Below are positions 8,899 through 16,303 of a stretch of 38,907 bases of DNA, one piece after another; positions within the stretch are counted from its first letter, which is position 1, and the number at the start of each line of letters is the position of its first letter. Under the pieces are notes generated by a model. It ran no database searches and was not told the origin of the DNA. It saw nothing but the letters and a program-made list of their open reading frames with translations. The DNA comes from Bacteroidales bacterium. GTDB taxonomy: Bacteria > Bacteroidota > Bacteroidia > Bacteroidales > UBA932. Made by a program: the position numbers and the translations under genes. The DNA lies in assembly GCA_024401695.1 (NCBI GenBank), contig JAKSKN010000018.1, forward strand, positions 1 through 38,907, read 5' to 3'.

Positions 8899-10437
8899 TT
8901 ATTTGGCTGGAGCCATAGGCATTCCAGGGAAGCCTCCCCTGCTCTGGGACTTGATAGGAGTGCCCATTGCAGATGCCTCGGCATCATTCTCGTCAAGCTT
9001 GAAGACCATAAAGTTCGGATTCTCCTTGGTGCATACGGTCCACTCGCCGTCTTCAGCTCCGTTAGGATTTGAATACTTTGCGAAGTTGGTCCAGGCTGTG
9101 AGCATCTTCTCGGAGAGATCCCAGTCACCCTGGGTCCAAGGACGCCAGCAGTGCTGGAGTGACTTGAATACGAACCAGAGGTCTGAAGAGTGGAATGCAC
9201 CCTTGAGATAGTCCTCAGGATGGCTGCCGTCGTCAGGAAGAGGACGTGCGAACTGGTAAGCCCAAGCCTTCTGGGTGCCGACTTCCTCACGGTTGGCGCA
9301 GAATGCTGCGATGCCGTCGGTCATATCGCCCATATCATCCATTGTGAAACCGATCATATAAGGTACGTCTGCAAGTGAGCCGTCCTTTGCTGCATCGTCA
9401 AAGCTCTTGAGGCTTACATAGTTGTCGATGATAGGCATACCGCCCATCATAGCGAAGTTGCCTGTAGCGCCCTGATAGATGGTGCTGAGTGCCTGGATGG
9501 TCTCGGTAGCTGCACGGCGCATCTTGGTGAGGTCGGTGAGACCTGCCCAGTCCATGATCTCCTTGGTAGCTGCCTCAGCGTCCTTGAGGGTAAGTCCGCC
9601 GAACATCATCCTGCGCATACCTGCATTGACAGGTGCGCCGGTAGGCATCTTGAATTCCTGACGAGGAGCCACATTGAGGCCGTTGGCGCTCATGATGACT
9701 GCCTTGTGGAAATATGGCTTTGCAAGAGGAGACTCGCAGAGGGTCCTGACGCTGCCGCCGCCGGCGCTCTGGCCGAAGATCATCACGTTGTCAGGGTCAC
9801 CACCGAACTGGGCGATGTTCTTCTTGACCCACTTGAGAGACTCGATCTGGTCGAGGATACCGTAGTTGCCGGAAACACCGTTCTCGCTCTCAGCTGAGAG
9901 TTCAGGGTGCTGGAGGAAACCGAACACGCCGAGGCGGTAGTTGATGGACACGAGGACAACGTCCTTTGCAGCCCACTCCTGTGCGTCGAACTCAGGTTCT
10001 GAGCCCCAGCCTTCGCGATAGCCGCCACCGTGGATCCATACGGCAACTGCACATTTCTTGTCAACCTGACCAGGATATTTGGTCCAGACGTTGAGATACA
10101 GACAGTCTTCGCTGCACTGCTTCTCCTCGCCATAACCCCACTCTGTGAAGTATCCGCCAGGATAATGAACCGCCTGATAGCTAGGATGGCCGAATTCGCT
10201 TGCGTCGAATACACCTTCCCAAGGAACTACCGGCTGAGGAGCCTTCCAACGGAGCTCACCGAGAGGTGGAGCTGCGTACGGAATTCCGCGATATACGTAA
10301 ACGCCTTCGATGTCGGCCTTTACGCCCTGAACCTGTCCGCCCTCGATGTCGAGGATAGGACTCTTGGTGTCAGCAACCTTGCAGCAGCCTGCGAAAAGGA
10401 GGGCTGCAGAAGCTGCAAGAATCAAAAACTTTTTCAT
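8899..10437 (-). CDS. Type B carboxylesterase lipoprotein
   Basis: A 512-residue alpha/beta hydrolase of the COesterase family. MKKFLILAASAALLFAGCC has a lipobox (LFAGC), so it is probably lipid-anchored. Family marks include FRGIPY-like VYRGIPYAAPPLGELRW near residue 46, EDCLYLNVW near 110, the oxyanion HGGGY at about 136, and nucleophile Ser224 in FGQSAGGGS. The usual GESAGG is GQSAGG here, seen in some members. A His in GAFHSSDLWFVF is the likely catalytic base. It may remove acyl or aryl esters from the glycan targeted by the operon; the substrate is not known. Confidence 0.87.
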   Translation of the reverse strand: MKKFLILAASAALLFAGCCKVADTKSPILDIEGGQVQGVKADIEGVYVYRGIPYAAPPLGELRWKAPQPVVPWEGVFDASEFGHPSYQAVHYPGGYFTEWGYGEEKQCSEDCLYLNVWTKYPGQVDKKCAVAVWIHGGGYREGWGSEPEFDAQEWAAKDVVLVSINYRLGVFGFLQHPELSAESENGVSGNYGILDQIESLKWVKKNIAQFGGDPDNVMIFGQSAGGGSVRTLCESPLAKPYFHKAVIMSANGLNVAPRQEFKMPTGAPVNAGMRRMMFGGLTLKDAEAATKEIMDWAGLTDLTKMRRAATETIQALSTIYQGATGNFAMMGGMPIIDNYVSLKSFDDAAKDGSLADVPYMIGFTMDDMGDMTDGIAAFCANREEVGTQKAWAYQFARPLPDDGSHPEDYLKGAFHSSDLWFVFKSLQHCWRPWTQGDWDLSEKMLTAWTNFAKYSNPNGAEDGEWTVCTKENPNFMVFKLDENDAEASAMGTPIKSQSRGGFPGMPMAPAK

Positions 10438-10443
10438 TTGGAA

Positions 10444-11886
10444 TTAGTATTTAAGTGATTTAAGGTTCCACTTGCAATTGACATTGTTGAAGTCATATTT
10501 GCCAAGGGTCGGCTTGGTGTCGGCGATTGAGATGAGCACGAGCTCTTCGTCGCAGCCAGGGACCTCCTTAGGCATGATACGATAGGTGCCGTCGGTGAGC
10601 ATTTCGATTCTCCAGAGCTGCTCAGGAGCGCCAGTGAACTCAGGAACGGTGACGATTTCCTTGTCAGCGGTAGCTGCAAGGGCCCTGTTGGTGCCGGAGA
10701 TGACAATCTTGCAGTATGGACCGCCAAGATAACCGCCTGCCTCAGGGACAGCCTTGATCTCCCACTTCTGGTTAGGACGGAACATATTGTCCATTGCACG
10801 GACTTCGATATTGCCTTCCGGCCAGCCACCGATGACGTCCTCAAGCTTCTGGTCCTCGACGCTGACGACAGCCTCGTCCTGACGCATGAAGAAACCGCGC
10901 ATACCGCCGTTGAGACGGACGAAATCAACTGAGAGCTCGAGAGCATAGCCGCGACGCTCTGAGATGATTGAATAGATACCGTCCTCAAGAAGTTCAGCTG
11001 CTACAGGCCAGCCGTTCTTCCATACGAGAGGGCGGATTGCAAGGGTGCTGCGGCCGCTGAGGTCAAAATCAGCCTCCCAGTGGAATGATGCCTTCTCGAC
11101 ACCCTTGTCGATGATCTCACGGCCGAAGTGGCCTGCACCTACCCTGCGCTGTTCTGCAGCAACTACCATCTTGCCACCGCCACGGTACATATCACGGCCT
11201 AACTCATCGAGGAAAGGACCATTGACGTTGCGTGAGCGTCCGCAGACAATATTATATGTAGAGTTGGTGCCGTCGCAGCAGGTACCGTGGGTACCGAGGA
11301 GGTAGTACCATCCGTCATTATAGATCATATCGGAAGCCTCGCAATCGATGGCGACAGGAATGTCCTTGGTGCCTTCGAGACGCGCACCGGTCTTAGGGTC
11401 GAGCTCGCACTGGCGGATCTCACCGAAATAGGTTCCGAAGGTGCAGAAGAGACGGCCGGTGACAGGATCGAGGAAGAGACCGATATCGATGGCGTCGCAG
11501 TCCTCGTCAACGTTTGACTCGGCGACTACGATAGGATCGGTGTATTTGAAACGAGGGTCTGAAGGGTCGAGGGTCTCGTTCCACATAGTAAGAATATTGC
11601 CTGCGTGTCCACCTCCGAGGCCACCGCCTGTTGAGCTGAAGCCGACAAGGTAACGGTCGCCGATCTTGATAGCGTCAGGAGCAGCGCCGCTGTGCGGACG
11701 GATAGCGCCTGAGTGCCAGTTCCAGCCGTCCTCTGACATAAGGCCGTTGGTTCCGGTACCGAAGGTGAAATATTTGCCGTTCGACTCCATGATGGTTGAT
11801 GGGTCGTGGATATAAGGAGCGCCAACCTGGGCGAAAGCTGCTGCAGAAATAAGGGCTGCAATGCCCGCGATCAATAATTTCTTCAT
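10444..11886 (-). CDS. Exported GH43 (endo-arabinanase-like) with ricin-type tail
   Basis: A 480-residue protein with a signal peptide (MKKLLIAGIAALISAAAFAQ). The GH43 propeller spans about 22-300: base Asp28 in YIHDPST, Asp134 in DAIDIGLF, acid Glu183 in DCEASDM, plus RGGGK and VGAGHFG segments seen in arabinan-endo-arabinosidase-like members. Residues about 305-480 hold three Q-x-W-like turns (QKWEI, QLWRI, CKWNL), suggesting a ricin-B beta-trefoil carbohydrate-binding domain. The stop is 6 bases before the carboxylesterase start. Family GH43 is secure; the endo-arabinanase specificity is a guess. Confidence 0.85.
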   Translation of the reverse strand: MKKLLIAGIAALISAAAFAQVGAPYIHDPSTIMESNGKYFTFGTGTNGLMSEDGWNWHSGAIRPHSGAAPDAIKIGDRYLVGFSSTGGGLGGGHAGNILTMWNETLDPSDPRFKYTDPIVVAESNVDEDCDAIDIGLFLDPVTGRLFCTFGTYFGEIRQCELDPKTGARLEGTKDIPVAIDCEASDMIYNDGWYYLLGTHGTCCDGTNSTYNIVCGRSRNVNGPFLDELGRDMYRGGGKMVVAAEQRRVGAGHFGREIIDKGVEKASFHWEADFDLSGRSTLAIRPLVWKNGWPVAAELLEDGIYSIISERRGYALELSVDFVRLNGGMRGFFMRQDEAVVSVEDQKLEDVIGGWPEGNIEVRAMDNMFRPNQKWEIKAVPEAGGYLGGPYCKIVISGTNRALAATADKEIVTVPEFTGAPEQLWRIEMLTDGTYRIMPKEVPGCDEELVLISIADTKPTLGKYDFNNVNCKWNLKSLKY

Positions 11887-11888
11887 GA

Positions 11889-12752
11889 CTACTTCGTGTT
11901 AACGGTGAAATTGGTTACAGGCTTACCCTGCTCATCTACGAAACGGACGCACATATCGCTCATACCAGGGCCGTTGATGACTGCACCCCAGATATAGTTG
12001 CGACCCTTCTTGAGGGTGATGCGGTCAGACATTGCGTCATCGGCAACCATACGGCGGTCGTTGGAAAGAAGGAGAACGTCCTCTCCGTTGACCCACCACT
12101 GTGAGCCTGCGTTTGAACCTACAGAAAGACGTACATTCTGGATCTCTTCAGGGCAGTCGACAACGGTTACGGCCCAGAAAATGACACCATAAACGTCGGT
12201 CTGAAGTCCTGAAGCGAAGCGGAAGAGCTTGACATTGAAACGCTTGCTGTCAAGTGCGTGCCACTTGAGAGTGCGCTTTTCGAACTTAGGCTCAACCTTC
12301 TGAGGCTCCTGGCCAGGCATAGGGAATCCCATTGTCTGAGGAGTCACGTCAACCTCAACCTTCTCCTTCTGGCCGTCCTTCGGGAGTTTGTCGGTTGCAA
12401 GCTGTCCCTTGAAGTACTGCTTTGCAAATGCATCGCGGATGTAGCTGTCAACGAAAACAGTGTTGCTGCGATTAGGTTTTGCGATAGGCTCAAGGAGAAG
12501 CCAGCGGCGGATGAAACCATCCTGGTCAGGTGTGGCGGCTTCTGCCGTTACAGGGGTGAAGTAATCCTCCAGTTTAGGAGAAACAGGGGTTCTGCCCGGG
12601 ATGACTTCTGCCTGACGGGGACGCTGCTGCATCTGAGGAGCGCCTGCAGGTCTGCCCGGTGCTCCCGGTGCTCCTGCCGGAGCCTGGGCGAATGCGCTGA
12701 ATGCTCCGCAAAGAGCAATCGCACATGCACATAGTTTGTTGAATTTTGTCAT
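11889..12752 (-). CDS. Exported protein of unknown function with a jelly-roll-like C-terminus
   Basis: A 287-residue protein that I do not recognise as an enzyme. A signal peptide (to about AFA-Q23) is followed by a Pro/Gly/Ala-rich stretch with many Gln (24-48), likely a flexible linker. The C-terminal half (about 150-287) has alternating strands with GSQWWVNGEDVLLL and LKKGRNYIWGAVING, resembling the galactose-binding jelly-roll modules attached to beta-galactosidase- and esterase-type enzymes. No catalytic triad is evident. It sits between the double esterase and the GH43-ricin gene, 2 bases from the latter, so a glycan-binding or esterase-accessory role is plausible but inferred. Confidence 0.75.
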   Translation of the reverse strand: MTKFNKLCACAIALCGAFSAFAQAPAGAPGAPGRPAGAPQMQQRPRQAEVIPGRTPVSPKLEDYFTPVTAEAATPDQDGFIRRWLLLEPIAKPNRSNTVFVDSYIRDAFAKQYFKGQLATDKLPKDGQKEKVEVDVTPQTMGFPMPGQEPQKVEPKFEKRTLKWHALDSKRFNVKLFRFASGLQTDVYGVIFWAVTVVDCPEEIQNVRLSVGSNAGSQWWVNGEDVLLLSNDRRMVADDAMSDRITLKKGRNYIWGAVINGPGMSDMCVRFVDEQGKPVTNFTVNTK

Positions 12753-12800
12753 AAAATTTGGAATAAATTGGTTGATAAAAAATAGATTCTTAGGAATGAC

Positions 12801-14759
12801 TTATTTCTTGAAGAGGAGCGGTGCGACAGTGTAGAGCGCGCGGCGCCAGGTAAGGAATTCGTGCGCCGTACCGTCGGAAACGTGGCTTGTGGCATTGTAA
12901 CCGGCAGCCTTCAGGTCCTCGACCGCCTTGATCACACCCTCAGGATTCTCCTTGCTGCCGCAGCTGATGAAGATGCCCTTAGGGGCCTGCAGTCCCTGAA
13001 GGTCGGCAGGAGAATAAGTTCCGCCGCTGAAGAGGCACCAGTAGCCGAACACGTCAGGACGCCGGAGAGTGATGAGCCTTGTGGTGACACCACCCATTGA
13101 AAGACCGGCCATAGCGCGGTGGTTGCGGTCGGCAATGGTCCTGAAATGCGAATCGACATAAGGGATAAGCTCGTTGACAAGCACTTCCTGGAACTCTTCT
13201 GCGGTAAATTCATTAATATGGCCGAACTTGATGTCATTTGTCATACCATAGGTCATCACGACGATGAAAGGCTCGATCCTGCCCTCGGCAATCATATTAT
13301 CCATAATAAGGCCGGCCTTGCCCTGCACAGGCCAGGAGGTCTCATTCTCGCCCCATCCGTGCTGGAGATAGAGTACAGGATACTTCTTCTTGCCTTTCTC
13401 GTAGCCGGCAGGAGTATAGACATTGGCCACGCGGCATTCCCCGGTGCTTTCACTCCAGAAAAGCACCTGCTGCACGTTGCCGTGAGGGACATTCTTCATT
13501 GCAAAGAAATCCTGGTCGTGTGAGGGGATCTCGATGCCGCTCTCCCAACGGCAGGAACCATAGAAGAAACCGGTGCCCGGATCATTGAGCACGCCGCCGT
13601 CCACGATGAGGTGATAATAATGGAAGCCCTCATCCATAGGGCCATCGGTAGTACCGGTCCAATAGCCGTCGGCGCCCTTCTTGAGGGCGGTGCCGCCACG
13701 GCCGCCGAGGCCGAGGGTAACGACAACCGAACTGGCTTCAGGAAGATGCACACGGAAGCGGGCATAACCCTGAGAATTCACCATAGGATAGTCCTGACCC
13801 GGCTGATTGAAGCTTGAAGGAACGAAATCCTCCCTGATGCGGCTCTCATTGTATGCAGCATTGAGAAAGTCAACCATAGCATTGAGATTGGCCTCAGTAT
13901 ACATATTGAATCCGTGGCCGCCCTCCGGTTCGAGATGGAGTTCAGTGCGGATTCCGAGCTTGTTGATCTCGTCATAGAGTTCGACGCCCTGGCAGAAAGG
14001 CACGACGTTATCCTTCTGGCCGTGGAAAACGATAAGAGGAGGGTCGGACGGGTCGAGGTAAGTGATAGGGCTGATGGCGCGGAACTGCTGTTCATACTGC
14101 TCTTCATAATCGTGGCCTACAAGAGCCTCCTCCGGGGTGCCGCCCCATTTGCGAGGCTCGTCACAGTTCATCTTGAACATATCGATAGGGCCGGACCAGT
14201 CGCAGGCTGCATTGACGCGGCTGCTGAACTCGAGGCACTCACCTACCGTTCCCTCAAGCTGGCGTACGCCGCCTGAAGTGGCTGCGAGAGAGGAAAGATG
14301 GCCGCCGGACGAGAAACCGGAAGTGGCTACGAAGGTCGGATCAAGCTTGTATTCGTCGGCGTGTGCTCGCACGAAACGGATGGCAGCCTTGATATCGTTG
14401 ATCTGGGCCGGGAATTTGGCATCCGCCGATGAGCGGTGGTTTGGAGTCACGACAGCGTAGCCGTTGTCCAGAAGTTTCTGGACTATGGTGCCGAGGTCGG
14501 CCATTCCCTTGGAATTGTTGCTGAACCACGCGCTGCCGTAGATGTGGACGACTACCGGATAGACATCCTTCTCCACCTTAGGCAGGTAGATGTCCATATT
14601 GTGGTACACTTCGCCGTCGCCGGCATAGTTGACGTCGGCGAACTTCTGCGAATATTCCATCTTGATTTCAGGCATCTGCCATCCGCCGAAACCGTTCGGC
14701 TGGGCGATGGCAGCTGCTGCGGCAAACAAAGCCGCAATGGTGACAAGTATCTTTTTCAT
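12801..14759 (-). CDS. Double esterase: alpha/beta hydrolase (BD-FAE type) fused to CE1
   Basis: A 652-residue exported protein (signal MKKILVTIAALFAAAAAIAQ) carrying two alpha/beta-hydrolase domains. The first (about 30-305) is of the BD-FAE type, with VVHIYGSAW as the oxyanion region, nucleophile Ser150 in GFSSGG, Asp250 in HGQKDNVVPF and His282 in GGHGF. An E-set/CBM48-like domain (310-420) follows, then a CE1 domain (430-652) with LYLQHGWGENE, Ser554 in GLSMGG and His633 in GTAHEFLTWRR. CE1 enzymes release ferulate or acetate from xylan. The two domains probably cleave different esters. The CE1 half is a clear paralogue of the neighbouring gene at 14773-15891. Confidence 0.9.
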   Translation of the reverse strand: MKKILVTIAALFAAAAAIAQPNGFGGWQMPEIKMEYSQKFADVNYAGDGEVYHNMDIYLPKVEKDVYPVVVHIYGSAWFSNNSKGMADLGTIVQKLLDNGYAVVTPNHRSSADAKFPAQINDIKAAIRFVRAHADEYKLDPTFVATSGFSSGGHLSSLAATSGGVRQLEGTVGECLEFSSRVNAACDWSGPIDMFKMNCDEPRKWGGTPEEALVGHDYEEQYEQQFRAISPITYLDPSDPPLIVFHGQKDNVVPFCQGVELYDEINKLGIRTELHLEPEGGHGFNMYTEANLNAMVDFLNAAYNESRIREDFVPSSFNQPGQDYPMVNSQGYARFRVHLPEASSVVVTLGLGGRGGTALKKGADGYWTGTTDGPMDEGFHYYHLIVDGGVLNDPGTGFFYGSCRWESGIEIPSHDQDFFAMKNVPHGNVQQVLFWSESTGECRVANVYTPAGYEKGKKKYPVLYLQHGWGENETSWPVQGKAGLIMDNMIAEGRIEPFIVVMTYGMTNDIKFGHINEFTAEEFQEVLVNELIPYVDSHFRTIADRNHRAMAGLSMGGVTTRLITLRRPDVFGYWCLFSGGTYSPADLQGLQAPKGIFISCGSKENPEGVIKAVEDLKAAGYNATSHVSDGTAHEFLTWRRALYTVAPLLFKK

Positions 14760-14772
14760 AGAATAGAAGTTA

Positions 14773-15891
14773 TTAGAAAATCATCTGTACGAACTGATTC
14801 AGGCAGCGGCGCCAGGTGAGCCATTCGTGGGCGGTGCCCGGAGACTCGAAATATGTGGCATTGATGCCATAGTCCTTGAGCATCTTCGTCATACGGTCGG
14901 CACCGAAGTTCTCGACGGAGCCCATACCCATAAAGAGGGCGTGGACGTCCTTGTTGAACCTGGCGGCATCCTTGAAGGCACCGTCATAAAGATCCTCCGC
15001 CTTCTGGCCGGGCATCAGGAAGATGGCCCCGCTGAACGCTCCGATATATGCAAACTTGTCGATATGGTGGAGTCCGATGTCGAAAGACTGCTTGCCACCC
15101 CAGGAAAGACCGGCGATCGCACGGCTGTTGCGGTCTGTCCTTACACGGAAGGTACTCTCGACGAACGGGATGATATCCTGGAGAAGGACCTTTTCGAAAC
15201 TGGCGCCAAAGTCATTCATGGACTCGCCCGGCTTGGATCCGAAGCCATAGTCGCAGTTGCCGTTGTCCATAACGACGATCATCGGCTTCGCCTTGCCGGA
15301 GGCGATGGCATTGTCAAGGATGTTCGCCATCTTGCCCTGGGTATGCCAGCCGGTTTCGTTCTCGGCCATACCGTGCTGGAGGTAAAGGACAGGGTATTTC
15401 CTGCCACCTTTCTCATATTCAGCAGGTGTATAGACATAGCAGCGGCGCATCCTGCCTTCAAGTGCCGACCAATACTGGCATTCACGCACCTGACCGTGGG
15501 CGACGTTCCTGTCGAAGGTGTAGTATGCGGCGGTGGCGTCATCCTCAGGTATCTCGATGTTGCTGGCAAAATAGCCGCAGCCGTAAACAGCCTCGGATGC
15601 AGGGTCGTTCACGCGGACGCCGTCCACATTGAGGGCATAGTAGTGGGGGCCGACCACAAGAGGGTCCGTCTTGACGGTCCATACTCCCTTTTCATCCCTT
15701 GTCATAGGATATTTCTTGCTGCAGATGTCAACAAGGACCTCCTTTGCGTCGGGAGCGGCGATCTGGAAGTAGGCGCAGCCCTGTTCATCAACCATAGGAT
15801 ACTGTGATGCCGGCACATTCGTGGAAGCCGGCTTCTGTGCGAAGAGGCACATAGGAACCATCAGAAGGATGGAGAAAATGATCTTTTTCAT
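14773..15891 (-). CDS. CE1 esterase (feruloyl/acetyl-xylan esterase type)
   Basis: A 372-residue exported esterase (signal MKKIIFSILLMVPMCLFAQ). An N-terminal E-set domain (about 30-115) precedes the CE1 alpha/beta hydrolase, with VLYLQHGMAENE, nucleophile Ser263 in AGLSWGGK and His355 in GTAHEWLTWRR. It shares domain order and many motifs with the second half of the next gene, so the two arose by duplication. It is the first gene of the nine-gene operon; the leader upstream is described separately. The distinction between feruloyl and acetyl esterase cannot be made from sequence alone. Confidence 0.9.
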   Translation of the reverse strand: MKKIIFSILLMVPMCLFAQKPASTNVPASQYPMVDEQGCAYFQIAAPDAKEVLVDICSKKYPMTRDEKGVWTVKTDPLVVGPHYYALNVDGVRVNDPASEAVYGCGYFASNIEIPEDDATAAYYTFDRNVAHGQVRECQYWSALEGRMRRCYVYTPAEYEKGGRKYPVLYLQHGMAENETGWHTQGKMANILDNAIASGKAKPMIVVMDNGNCDYGFGSKPGESMNDFGASFEKVLLQDIIPFVESTFRVRTDRNSRAIAGLSWGGKQSFDIGLHHIDKFAYIGAFSGAIFLMPGQKAEDLYDGAFKDAARFNKDVHALFMGMGSVENFGADRMTKMLKDYGINATYFESPGTAHEWLTWRRCLNQFVQMIF

Positions 15892-15966
15892 TGAGTGATA
15901 TTCGGTTACTTGTTCAGTTCTAGTGCACGCACGCGCAAAGCGCGCGCAAGTCCTTGCGAAGATAAT

Positions 15967-16002
15967 AAAAAATAAGCAAAAATCATTCCTGATTTTTGCT
16001 TA
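15967..16002 (-). terminator. Perfect 13-bp hairpin plus T6 terminator
   Basis: Arms 15973-15985 and 15990-16002 (TAAGCAAAAATCA and its exact complement) enclose a 4-base loop; on the minus strand the stem is followed by TTTTTT. It stands just after the 35-residue ORF and about 80 bases before the first esterase gene. It can end a short transcript from the 16273 promoter, or act as an attenuator for the operon. Confidence 0.7.
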
Positions 16003-16005
16003 ATC

Positions 16006-16113
16006 TCACCTTGTCATACTGTACTCAACTGCTTGTGGATGCCGCCTATCATCTATGGAAAGATATCCAAATGTGATGATTGCCCAAATAAGTCCAATTA
16101 ACCATATCGTCAT
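16006..16113 (-). CDS. Candidate 35-residue membrane small protein
   Basis: An ATG at 16113 opens 35 codons: a hydrophobic stretch (MTIWLIGLIWAIITFGYL) followed by a charged tail with SIDDRRHP. This is the shape of a single-span membrane peptide. The stop is only 3 bases before the perfect hairpin terminator, and a good promoter lies 160 bases upstream, so it has the frame of a stand-alone gene. The start codon lies in the 3' arm of a 7-bp hairpin (16111-16127) that could limit translation. It matches nothing I recognise and could be chance. Confidence 0.35.
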   Translation of the reverse strand: MTIWLIGLIWAIITFGYLSIDDRRHPQAVEYSMTR

Positions 16114-16172
16114 CGGAGAATCCGATGAATAACAAACAATAATACTTTACTGGCAGCCAGCCACACATCCAT
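16110..16172 (-). CDS. Candidate 20-residue leader peptide
   Basis: An ATG at 16172 gives MDVWLAASKVLLFVIHRILR, ending in a TGA that overlaps the ATG of the 35-residue ORF (ATGA arrangement). Such an overlap allows translational coupling, and translation here would also open the hairpin covering the second start. No clear Shine-Dalgarno sequence. It is too short to be sure it is translated. Confidence 0.2.
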   Translation of the reverse strand: MDVWLAASKVLLFVIHRILR

Positions 16173-16272
16173 GAATAATCACTACTCGGAACCGGCCTTT
16201 ACGCTTCCCAGCGCGCCGGAGCAGAAGAGCACAATAAGCAAAGAACTTTAATTAAAATTTAAAGTACATCCG

Positions 16273-16303
16273 CAAATATAGTATTTTTATTTATTATATC
16301 CAA
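16273..16303 (-). promoter_or_regulatory. Bacteroidetes-type promoter upstream of the glycan operon
   Basis: On the minus strand, TTGG (16300-16303) is followed after 19 bases by a perfect TATATTTG (16273-16280). This fits the -33/-7 pattern of the Bacteroidetes housekeeping sigma factor. It lies directly after the GT2 stop codon and would start a transcript near 16266, about 375 bases before the first esterase codon. Confidence 0.65.

Larger units (their letters stand above)
15892..16303 (-). other. Leader region of the glycan operon
   Basis: This 412-base stretch separates the GT2 stop from the first esterase. Read on the minus strand it holds, in order, a good promoter, two tiny overlapping ORFs, a perfect hairpin with a T6 tract, and then about 75 bases to the esterase start that include a GC-rich run with dyads (CGCAAG/CTTGCG near 15945-15958). 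A TATCTTCG resembling a -7 box lies at 15957-15964, directly in the T tract, but lacks a well-placed TTTG. So the operon is either driven from there or by read-through of the terminator. Confidence 0.5.

Noticed and set aside
15957-15964. TATCTTCG as the main operon promoter
   Set aside because: One mismatch to the -7 box, and the nearest TTTG is only 12 bases upstream within the hairpin; kept only as a possibility in the leader entry.
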